From assembly GCA_934454035.1 (NCBI GenBank), contig CAKSFY010000023.1, positions 1 to 23,865 on the forward strand: 23,865 nucleotides of DNA. The letters run 5' to 3'. Source of the DNA: an uncultured Clostridia bacterium. Lineage in GTDB: Bacteria; Bacillota; Clostridia; UBA1381. Below, piece by piece: positions 1 through 6,030 of this stretch. The notes beneath the pieces are model-generated. The model had not been told where the DNA came from. It ran no database searches and saw nothing but the letters and a program-made list of their open reading frames with translations. Within the stretch, counting starts at the first letter, position 1. Every line of letters begins with the position of its first letter. Position numbers and translations under genes: made by a program.

Positions 1-72
1 TTTTGCTGTCTTTTTTTAGTCAAAAAATTTTTTGTTTTTTTCTCAAAAAACTCTTGACTTTTTATAGCTGGT

Positions 73-102
73 CTTTTGAGGGGATAGGAAAAAGCTTCGG
101 AA
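73..102 (-). repeat. 30-base dispersed repeat, copy 1 (downstream of cysK)
   Basis: Read on the minus strand this begins TTCCGAAGC, continues through a T-run and CCTATCC, and ends CTCAAAAG. It matches 23749-23778 read on the plus strand at 29 of 30 positions; the only difference is at position 81. It starts 72 bases beyond the cysK stop codon, in the direction of cysK transcription. No transposase or recombinase gene lies between the copies. It could be a 3'-UTR or terminator-associated element, or a multicopy interspersed repeat. Confidence 0.8.
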
Positions 103-174
103 CGCTGAAAATATACAACATAATTTTTTACGCTCCGGACTTTTTTTACATTCACTTTGCTGAAGAAGACTGTA

Positions 175-1104
175 TCAATCCGTAAACATCGGGGTAGAAA
201 GGTATCTGTCACCGGTATCCGGCAAAAGAGCAACAATAACTTTGCCTTTGTTTTCGGGACGTTTTGCAAGTTCGCCGGCAGCAAATACCGCAGCTCCGGA
301 GGATATTCCGACAAGTACGCCTTCTCCTCTTGCAAGAGCTCTGCCGGTTTTAAACGCGTCCTCATTTTCAACGGCAATTATTTCGTCATATATTTTTGTG
401 TTAAGAGTATCCGGCACAAAGCCTGCGCCTATTCCTTGGATTTTGTGAGGTCCGGGAGTTCCTTTTGAAAGAACCGGAGAGCCTGCCGGTTCTACGGCAA
501 CTATTTTAACGTTCGGGTTCTGTGATTTCAGGTATTCGCCAACGCCCGATACTGTTCCGCCGGTACCGACTCCGGCAACAAAAATATCAACTTTTCCGTC
601 TGTGTCTTTCCAGATTTCCGGACCGGTTGTTTTCTTATGAGATTCAGGGTTTGCCATGTTTGTGAACTGACTCGGGATAAAGCTTCCCGGGGTTTCTTTT
701 GCAAGCTCATTAGCTTTCTCTATGGCGCCTTTCATGCCTTTGGCTCCGTCTGTCAAAACCAGCTGTGCGCCGTATGCTTTCAGCAGATTTCTGCGCTCCA
801 CGCTCATTGTCTCGGGCATGGTCAGAATGATTTTATATCCGCGTGCAGCAGCAACGGCTGCCAGACCTATGCCTGTGTTTCCGCTTGTCGGCTCGATAAT
901 TACTGCGCCGGGCTTTAATGCACCTTTTTCCTCCGCCTCGTCAATCATTGCTTTTGCAATTCTGTCCTTTACGCTTCCTGCCGGATTAAAATATTCAAGC
1001 TTGGCAAGAACTGTTGCGGAAAGATTGTTTTCCTTTTCGTAATTTTTCAGCTCCAAAAGCGGTGTTCCGCCTATTAAATCAGTAATTTTTTCATAAATTT
1101 TCAT
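175..1104 (-). CDS. cysK: Cysteine synthase (O-acetylserine sulfhydrylase)
   Basis: A PLP-dependent enzyme making L-cysteine from O-acetyl-L-serine and sulfide in the cytoplasm, the last step of cysteine biosynthesis. The 309-residue length is normal for CysK. The PLP lysine is K46 in NPAGSVKDR. The substrate-binding loop PTSGNTGIGLA lies near residues 72-82, the glycine-rich phosphate-binding loop is GVGTGGTVSG near residue 180, and KIQGIGAGFVP follows. All are hallmark motifs of the cysteine synthase branch of fold-type II enzymes, and there is no cystathionine beta-synthase regulatory tail. The ATG at 1104 is preceded by AAAGG about 12 bases upstream and gives the usual N-terminus (MKIYEKITDLIGGTPLLEL). 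It is transcribed away from the rest of the window behind its own promoter, with a short leader ORF in between. CysM is the main alternative, but the motifs favour CysK. Confidence 0.97.
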   Translation of the reverse strand: MKIYEKITDLIGGTPLLELKNYEKENNLSATVLAKLEYFNPAGSVKDRIAKAMIDEAEEKGALKPGAVIIEPTSGNTGIGLAAVAAARGYKIILTMPETMSVERRNLLKAYGAQLVLTDGAKGMKGAIEKANELAKETPGSFIPSQFTNMANPESHKKTTGPEIWKDTDGKVDIFVAGVGTGGTVSGVGEYLKSQNPNVKIVAVEPAGSPVLSKGTPGPHKIQGIGAGFVPDTLNTKIYDEIIAVENEDAFKTGRALARGEGVLVGISSGAAVFAAGELAKRPENKGKVIVALLPDTGDRYLSTPMFTD

Positions 1105-1161
1105 AATAATTCATAACCTTTCTCAGTTTTATTTTATTTTTTATTTTTTCTGCAAGCTGCG

Positions 1162-1200
1162 TCAACATCGCTTTGACAAGCGTATTTTATGTAATGTCAT
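1162..1200 (-). CDS. Putative 12-residue leader peptide upstream of cysK, ending Cys-stop
   Basis: The ORF reads MTLHKIRLSKRC then TGA. It has a textbook Shine-Dalgarno AAGGAGG (plus positions 1208-1214) 7 bases before its ATG, better than that of cysK itself. It lies inside the predicted cysK transcript, starting about 42 bases after the likely transcription start and ending 57 bases before the cysK ATG. Its last codons are Arg-Cys-stop. A short stem of GTCAA against TTGAC (plus 1161-1165 and 1173-1177) contains the final codons. Known cysteine-responsive leader peptides in other bacteria place Cys codons at the end of such short ORFs upstream of sulfur genes. A regulatory role here is inference; an incidental ORF is possible, but the ribosome binding site argues against it. 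Confidence 0.55.
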   Translation of the reverse strand: MTLHKIRLSKRC

Positions 1201-1225
1201 GATAACGCCTCCTTAATTCATACAA

Positions 1226-1246
1226 AACCTACCTCATTTATAGGTT
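1226..1246. promoter_or_regulatory. Candidate operator: inverted repeat at the cysK transcript start
   Basis: AACCTA (1226-1231) and TAGGTT (1241-1246) are perfect inverted arms separated by 9 bases. The distal arm begins just after the cysK -10 box, so the site spans the predicted transcription start. That position suits a repressor. A cysteine-metabolism repressor of the Rrf2/CymR type is one possibility, but I cannot match the site to a known consensus with confidence. The arms could alternatively pair in the RNA. Confidence 0.4.
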
Positions 1247-1248
1247 AT

Positions 1249-1277
1249 ATTATATCACCTCTGTTTTATTTTGTCAA
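1249..1277 (-). promoter_or_regulatory. SigA-type promoter of cysK and its leader ORF
   Basis: On the minus strand TTGACA (plus 1272-1277) and TATAAT (plus 1249-1254) are both exact consensus hexamers with a 17-base spacer. The predicted transcription start is near 1242, giving a leader of roughly 138 bases before the cysK ATG. Confidence 0.85.
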
Positions 1278-1307
1278 TACCTTTTTTAAAAATTTTTTAA
1301 ATTATTA

Positions 1308-1336
1308 TTGACAAATAAAAACTAATATGATATTAT
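1308..1336 (+). promoter_or_regulatory. SigA-type promoter of the GH28-like gene
   Basis: TTGACA (1308-1313), a 17-base spacer and TATTAT (1331-1336). The start is expected near 1343, about 45 bases before the ATG at 1388. The promoter is divergent from the cysK promoter, with the two -35 boxes about 30 bases apart. Confidence 0.75.
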
Positions 1337-1346
1337 TATCATATTA
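1323..1346. promoter_or_regulatory. 24-base palindrome over the -10 box and transcript start of the GH28-like gene
   Basis: Arms TAATATGATA (1323-1332) and TATCATATTA (1337-1346) are perfect reverse complements of 10 bases around a 4-base centre, TTAT. The palindrome covers the -10 box and predicted start, the classic place for a repressor operator. The adjacent LacI-family gene is the obvious candidate regulator, although the site lacks the central CG common in LacI-family operators. Low-complexity AT sequence makes chance palindromes more likely, but perfect 10-base arms are still notable. Confidence 0.55.
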
Positions 1347-1387
1347 AAAAGGATTAACGATAACCCTAAAGCAAGGAAGGTAATATA

Positions 1388-2797
1388 ATGGAAAAGCAAT
1401 GCACTGTTTTTATTGATAATAAAAAAGCGGATATAGAGGAGGCAAGGGTATCCAAATATCCGTTTAACCGCCATTGGCCCGGACATCAGAGAAACCTTGA
1501 CCAAACAGAAATATGCGGCTTTGTAAGCTTTGAGGCGGAAGAAAAAAAGAAAGTTAAAATTGTTTGTGATTTCAATTTTAACAGGGTTTTTATAAGACCG
1601 AGGTCGCTTAATATTGTGCCGGAAATTAGCGGCAATACAATATCCTTTGATATAAATAAGCCGTGCAAGGCAGTTGTCGAGTTCGATGACCATCACGGAG
1701 CGCTGCATTTATTTGCAAATCCCAAAGAGGAATTTACGGGTTTTGACGGTGAGACAATTGTGTTCAAAAAAGGTGTTCACAATCCCGGCAGGATAGTGCT
1801 TAAAAGCAACCAAAAAATTTATTTGGAGGAAGGCGCTGTTGTATATGGTGAAATATACGGCGAAGATGTTTCCAATGTCGAGATTTCGGGCAGAGGAATT
1901 TTAGACCACAGTAAACAAACAACTTTTACAGCAGACAATGGTTTTGTCGACCCGAGGCGTCCGAGCCCCATAGAAATCAGATATTCCGAGAAAGTTGTCA
2001 TTAAGGATATTATTGTAAGAGACCCGTTCTTCTTGGCTGTCCGCACGATAGCCTGCAATGGCTTGTATATAGATAACATTAAAATCATCGGCTGCTGGAG
2101 ATATAATTCGGACGGAATTGATTTGATAAATTGCCGGCACGGAGTTATCAGAAACTGCTTTGTGCGTTCGTTTGACGATTCAATATGTCTTAAAGGGTTT
2201 TGTTTCCCGTTTATTGATGAAATGACTCACAACGGAAAACAATATGATGTTATGGAGGACATTACAATTTCAGACTGCGTTGTATGGAACGAATGGGGCA
2301 AGGCTTTGGAGGTGGGTGTCGACCTCTGCGCAAAAGAAATAAAGGACTGCATATTTGTGAACTGTGATGTTATACACGCCTCCGGTATAGCAATGGATGT
2401 TACAAATGTTGATTATGCATATGTTCATAATATATCATTTGAAAATATCCGTGTTGAATGTTCTGATTGTGAGCCTGAACCGATATTTCAGGAAAATGAG
2501 GAACAGGAGTATTTCTCCGACTCGGAGTACTATCCGTTTTTATCTTTTGTATCGGTATATTATTCGGAGGAGTATTCTTCAAAAGGTGAGCGGGGCAGAA
2601 TAAACAATGTTGTTTTTAAGGATATTTATGTGTATTCCGACCGAATGCCCGAGTCTGAAATATTCGGATATGATGAAAAACATAAGGTGGAAAATATACG
2701 CTACGAGAATATATATTTTAACAATCAAAAGACGGAAAGTATTGAAAGTGCAAATATACACATAGGCAAATTTTCCGATAATATTACAATTGGGTGA
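1388..2797 (+). CDS. GH28-like right-handed beta-helix glycoside hydrolase, cytoplasmic, non-canonical substrate site
   Basis: A 469-residue protein without signal peptide. An N-terminal beta-sandwich-like region (about 1-110) precedes a parallel beta-helix with the phrase EGAVVYGEIYG and then ISGRGILD, typical of GH28 and related clan GH-N enzymes. The catalytic aspartates are present as NSD (D242) and FDD (D263, D264). The 21-residue spacing equals that of fungal polygalacturonase (D180, D201, D202 from memory). The usual GHG histidine is replaced (G304-K305-A306), and the arginine and lysine of the RIK motif appear as A335 and D337. This suggests a glycoside other than polygalacturonate, acting inside the cell on an imported oligosaccharide. 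The ATG follows the ribosome binding site AAGGAAGG. The gene ends 12 bases before the LacI-type gene. GH49-like is an alternative family assignment. Confidence 0.8.
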   Translation: MEKQCTVFIDNKKADIEEARVSKYPFNRHWPGHQRNLDQTEICGFVSFEAEEKKKVKIVCDFNFNRVFIRPRSLNIVPEISGNTISFDINKPCKAVVEFDDHHGALHLFANPKEEFTGFDGETIVFKKGVHNPGRIVLKSNQKIYLEEGAVVYGEIYGEDVSNVEISGRGILDHSKQTTFTADNGFVDPRRPSPIEIRYSEKVVIKDIIVRDPFFLAVRTIACNGLYIDNIKIIGCWRYNSDGIDLINCRHGVIRNCFVRSFDDSICLKGFCFPFIDEMTHNGKQYDVMEDITISDCVVWNEWGKALEVGVDLCAKEIKDCIFVNCDVIHASGIAMDVTNVDYAYVHNISFENIRVECSDCEPEPIFQENEEQEYFSDSEYYPFLSFVSVYYSEEYSSKGERGRINNVVFKDIYVYSDRMPESEIFGYDEKHKVENIRYENIYFNNQKTESIESANIHIGKFSDNITIG

Positions 2798-2818
2798 AAA
2801 AAGTAAGGAGTGAGAACC

Positions 2819-3823
2819 ATAAGAGCAACTTTAAAAGATATTGCAAATGAACTTAATATCAGTACAAATACTGTTTCAAAGGCGTTAAATGATAAAGCGA
2901 AGGTCAGTGACGAATTGAGAGAAAAAATTAAAGAAACTGCCGAAAGATTAGGCTACGAAAAAAACGCACACGCTTCAAGATTGTCACAAAAACCGATTGT
3001 AATAGGGGTTTTGATAAACGGCTATGACGAAAACTATTACCGGTACACTTTGAAGGGATTAAAAAAGGCAGAAGCACAGCTTTTTGACAGCAAAGTCAGC
3101 TTTGATATCAGAATAGTTGATATTGATTGCAATACCGAAAAAAATTCCAAAAAAGCGTGTGATGAATTTGTGGCAAACGGCGTTCGGGGCATAATATTTA
3201 ATGATTGCAATTTTAAAAGTTTGCGGCAAATCATCGGCGATTTGAACGAAAAAAATATTTATTCCGCACTCTTAAATTATGATTACAAAGAAGCAGACCG
3301 CTCATTTTCAATGACAAATAACTATGAAATTGCCGTAGGACTTGCCCTTGATGTACTGAAAATGAAGCTTAATAATGAGGATACAATTGCGTTGTATCCT
3401 CAAATTGATAAATCAGAAAACGGGAAAAACTTTATTAAGTATTTTAAAAAACTTTCAAAGGAATATAATTTTAAAAATATTATAACGGTTTTTTCTGATG
3501 ACGAGCTTTTTGACACAATCAAAAAAAGAAATGTACGCGGAATATACATTTCGCACGCAAGTTATTTGAATGTCTGCAACTATATAAGAACAATCGATTC
3601 AAGGAAAAAACCATGTCTTGTTGTTTCGGATATCTATGACGCAGCAGTACCCTTTGTTGAGGACGGTACAATTGACGCTGTTATTTATCAGGAACCGCAA
3701 AAACAGGCATTTGACACTGCAATGGCGATGTACAGAGCAATTTTTGAAAGAAATATTGCGGAGGATAAGCTTAAAATTACTCCTCTGCTTATTCTCCGCA
3801 GCAATTATAAAAAATATTTGTGA
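2819..3823 (+). CDS. LacI-family transcriptional regulator, possible ATA start
   Basis: A DNA-binding repressor or activator of the LacI/GalR family, about 335 residues. The N-terminal helix-turn-helix RATLKDIANELNISTNTVSK is typical and is followed by a hinge (ERLGYEKNAHASRLSQ). A periplasmic-binding-protein-like sensor domain for a sugar effector runs from about residue 55 to the end. The start is unusual. A perfect AAGGAG (2805-2810) sits 8 bases before an in-frame ATA at 2819, which gives MRATLKDIA, the usual LacI N-terminus. The only conventional alternative is GTG at 2810, which overlaps the Shine-Dalgarno itself and has no good site further upstream; it would add three residues. The gene sits between two glycoside hydrolase genes and probably controls one or both in response to a sugar. 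Confidence 0.9.
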   Translation: MRATLKDIANELNISTNTVSKALNDKAKVSDELREKIKETAERLGYEKNAHASRLSQKPIVIGVLINGYDENYYRYTLKGLKKAEAQLFDSKVSFDIRIVDIDCNTEKNSKKACDEFVANGVRGIIFNDCNFKSLRQIIGDLNEKNIYSALLNYDYKEADRSFSMTNNYEIAVGLALDVLKMKLNNEDTIALYPQIDKSENGKNFIKYFKKLSKEYNFKNIITVFSDDELFDTIKKRNVRGIYISHASYLNVCNYIRTIDSRKKPCLVVSDIYDAAVPFVEDGTIDAVIYQEPQKQAFDTAMAMYRAIFERNIAEDKLKITPLLILRSNYKKYL

Positions 3824-3851
3824 TGCTGCGGATAAAATAATAAAAGATGTA

Positions 3852-3880
3852 TTGATTTTTCCTCATTTTTTTGATATAAT
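3852..3880 (+). promoter_or_regulatory. SigA-type promoter of the GH92 gene
   Basis: TTGATT (3852-3857), a 17-base spacer and an exact TATAAT (3875-3880). The start is expected near 3887, leaving a leader of about 116 bases before the ATG at 4003. The GH92 gene therefore need not depend on read-through from the LacI-type gene. Confidence 0.75.
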
Positions 3881-3920
3881 AAGTTACAGTAAAATACAGG
3901 TGATTTTGCGATTACTTATA

Positions 3921-3975
3921 AATTCCTCGGTCAGCTGAAACTGACAGGGCAAGTTCGGGCAAGGTACAGCCTGAA
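3921..3975 (+). promoter_or_regulatory. Structured leader of the GH92 mRNA: two hairpins and a repeated GGGCAAG
   Basis: Hairpin 1 pairs GTCAG (3930-3934) with CTGAC (3941-3945) around a six-base loop. Hairpin 2 pairs TTCGGGC (3954-3960) with GCCTGAA (3969-3975), with one G-U pair. GGGCAAG occurs twice (3947-3953 and 3957-3963), and CAGGGC (3945-3950) could pair with GCCTG instead of the second copy, so alternative folds are possible. The segment is more GC-rich than its AT-rich surroundings. It does not fit any riboswitch class I can recall. The ribosome binding site AAGGAG (3989-3994) lies 13 bases beyond hairpin 2. Confidence 0.4.
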
Positions 3976-4002
3976 TAATTTAAAAAACAAGGAGTAAAAT
4001 CA

Positions 4003-5919
4003 ATGGACTATTTAAAGTATGTAAATATAAAACAAGGCAGCGAATCGGTAAAGCGGTTTTCAAACGGAAACACCTTGCCGCTGGTTCAGCTGCCTTTCGG
4101 TTTTTCAAGCTTCACACTCCAGACAAACAGTAATAACGGCAGCTGGTTTTATCACCCGAAAGATAAAAGCTTTGAGGGAATAAGGCTCACGCATCAGCCG
4201 AGTCCGTGGATAGGCGACCATTGTTCGGTTGTATTCCTGCCGCAAACTGAGAAGGCATATACCGATTTTGAAGATTCATGGTCGGGGTATGACGAACTTG
4301 CGTTAGAGCCGCATTATATGAAAATATATTCAAAGCGTCCGTCCTGCACGGTGGAGCTTACGCCGACTGTGTACGGTGCACATGTGAGGATGGAGTTTAA
4401 AAAGGATTTTGCAAAATTTTTATCCGTTTTGCCGACTGAGGGGGAAATCGACTACAAATATGATTTTGACAATAATATGATTTTCTGCACTACATATAAC
4501 AATTCTTTAAAAGGCAGTGAGAGTGACGGAACAAAGGGATATTTTGTTTTTAAATTCAGCGGAGACGTTATTGACAGAGAAAAAAGTACGGACGGTCATA
4601 TTGCTTTAAAAGAAAACAGGATTGAATTCAGTCTTGCTACATCATATATCAGCTATGAGCAAGCGGTTTTAAATCTTGATTCGGGAAACTTTGATGAAAC
4701 AAAAGCAGAAAACGAAAAAATCTGGAACGAATATCTCGGCAGAATTGCAATTGACGCAGACGAGGACACAATGAAAACATTCTACAGCTGTATGTACAGA
4801 GTATTTTTGTATCCGCACAAAGCGTATGAAATTAATGCGGAGGGAAAAAAAGTCCACTATGCGCCGGGCGTAAAAGAGGTAAGAGACGGAGTGCGCTATA
4901 CGGATAACGGTTTTTGGGACACATACAGAACCGTTTACCCACTGTTTTCACTTATCGCAAAGGAAGAGTACAAAGAGATTTTGGAAGGTTTTATCCAAGA
5001 TTATACCGACTGCGGCTGGCTGCCTTGCTGGTCTGCATATGACGCAAAAAATTGCATGCCCAGTACTATGATTGACGCGGTTATAGCTGACGCGGCGGTA
5101 AGGGGCATACTCACGGGCGAGCTGCTCGAGACTGCATATAAGGGCATGCTCAAACATGCAAATGAAGATTCGCCTTTGCCGGAGTACGGCAGGCTCGGCT
5201 GCGGATATTACAAAGAGCTCGGATATGTGCCTTATGATAAATGCGGCGAAAGCGTAAATCTGACTTTGGACGCTTCATACGGAGATTACTGCATATCGGT
5301 TGTCGCGGATATTTTGGGATATGCCGAAGATAAAGAAAAATATAAAAAGCGTGCCGGAAATTATGCAAATATATTCGATAAAGAAACAGGCTTTATGCGT
5401 GCACGCGGCACGGACGGAAAATTCAGAGCAGATTTTGACCCGAATTCATGGGGAGAGGATTACACCGAAGCTGCCGCATGGCAGACAAGCTTTGCGGTTC
5501 AGCATGACTTTGACGGTCTTGCAAGACTTCACGGCGGAGCGGACAAGCTTATTAAAAAGCTGGACGATTTCTTTGAAGCACCGATAGAGTACAGAGTCGG
5601 AGGATATAAAAAGGAAATTCACGAAATGACCGAATTTGCGGTCGGCGAGTGGGGGCAATGCGCTATATGCAATCAGCCGAGCTTTCATATTCCTTTTATA
5701 TATGCATATTTTGGCGAAACTCAAAAAACTAATTACTGGGTTCATAGAATCTGCAAAGAAGCATTTTCGTGGAAGGACGACGGCTTCCCGGGCGACGAGG
5801 ACAACGGAACAATGGCGGCATGGTATATTTTTGCCTGCATCGGCTGCTATCCGCTTTCACCCGGCAAAAAGGATTTCGTAAAATTTGACGGATTTGCGGA
5901 CAACGCTTTTATCAAATAA
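4003..5919 (+). CDS. GH92 family alpha-mannosidase, cytoplasmic, divergent
   Basis: A calcium-dependent exo-acting inverting alpha-mannosidase family. The protein has 638 residues, no signal peptide, and starts with the family pattern LPLVQLPFGF (residues about 25-35). The C-terminal (alpha/alpha)6 domain keeps EDYTEAAAWQ, NQPSFHIPFIYAYFG and FPGDEDNGTMAAWYIF. The residues aligning with the general acid and base pair are E489, D598 and D600. Their separation (109 and 111 residues) equals that of E533, D642 and D644 in BT3990 as I remember it. Departures from the usual family are EGNAWQY changed to EAAAWQT, and GNEPSHH changed to CNQPSFH. The protein stops soon after the GCYP motif, so the last beta strands are short or missing. 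The ATG follows AAGGAG by 8 bases. It probably acts on an imported mannoside; exact linkage cannot be told. Confidence 0.92.
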   Translation: MDYLKYVNIKQGSESVKRFSNGNTLPLVQLPFGFSSFTLQTNSNNGSWFYHPKDKSFEGIRLTHQPSPWIGDHCSVVFLPQTEKAYTDFEDSWSGYDELALEPHYMKIYSKRPSCTVELTPTVYGAHVRMEFKKDFAKFLSVLPTEGEIDYKYDFDNNMIFCTTYNNSLKGSESDGTKGYFVFKFSGDVIDREKSTDGHIALKENRIEFSLATSYISYEQAVLNLDSGNFDETKAENEKIWNEYLGRIAIDADEDTMKTFYSCMYRVFLYPHKAYEINAEGKKVHYAPGVKEVRDGVRYTDNGFWDTYRTVYPLFSLIAKEEYKEILEGFIQDYTDCGWLPCWSAYDAKNCMPSTMIDAVIADAAVRGILTGELLETAYKGMLKHANEDSPLPEYGRLGCGYYKELGYVPYDKCGESVNLTLDASYGDYCISVVADILGYAEDKEKYKKRAGNYANIFDKETGFMRARGTDGKFRADFDPNSWGEDYTEAAAWQTSFAVQHDFDGLARLHGGADKLIKKLDDFFEAPIEYRVGGYKKEIHEMTEFAVGEWGQCAICNQPSFHIPFIYAYFGETQKTNYWVHRICKEAFSWKDDGFPGDEDNGTMAAWYIFACIGCYPLSPGKKDFVKFDGFADNAFIK

Positions 5920-5925
5920 AAAAAC

Positions 5926-5948
5926 AAGAAAATCGTGTATTTTCTTTT
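5926..5948 (+). terminator. Weak AT-rich hairpin after the GH92 gene
   Basis: AAGAAAAT (5926-5933) pairs with ATTTTCTT (5939-5946) around a five-base loop, followed by TT then an A/T-rich stretch. It lies 6 bases past the stop codon. The stem is nearly all A-T pairs, so termination may be partial. Confidence 0.5.
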
Positions 5949-5970
5949 AAAATTTAGGCAAAAATTGTTA

Positions 5971-5999
5971 TTTACAATTGACAAAAATTGTAGTATAAT
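5971..5999 (+). promoter_or_regulatory. SigA-type promoter of ilvE
   Basis: TTTACA (5971-5976), a 17-base spacer and TATAAT (5994-5999). The start is expected near 6006, giving a short leader of about 25 bases and no room for a T-box or attenuator. Confidence 0.7.
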
Positions 6000-6030
6000 T
6001 TAAAGAAGTTATTATGAAAGGGTGTTTTTT

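Noticed and set aside
1105..1242. T-box or SAM riboswitch in the cysK leader
   Set aside because: The leader lacks the T-box sequence (AGGGTGGNACCGCG) and any multi-stem SAM-type core; only a short hairpin and a small ORF are visible.
1323..1346. Fur or PerR box in the GH28-like promoter
   Set aside because: The palindrome has an even 4-base centre, not the 7-1-7 layout of Fur-family sites, and the gene context is sugar metabolism.
3618..3938. Plus-strand ORF of 106 codons overlapping the end of the LacI-type gene
   Set aside because: It is out of frame with a clear gene, has no ribosome binding site, and runs through the GH92 promoter.
5650..5690. GH92 acid residue replaced by Gln (as in mannose-1-phosphate type enzymes)
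   Set aside because: The Gln in CNQPSFH is not the acid position. By spacing to the Asp pair the acid aligns with E489 in the DYTEAAAW motif, which is intact.
5978..5983. TTGACA as the -35 box of the ilvE promoter
   Set aside because: The spacer to TATAAT would be only 10 bases; TTTACA at 5971 gives 17.
6022..6030. GTG at 6022 as the ilvE start
   Set aside because: It overlaps the GAAAGGG Shine-Dalgarno sequence; ATG 6031 has ideal spacing.
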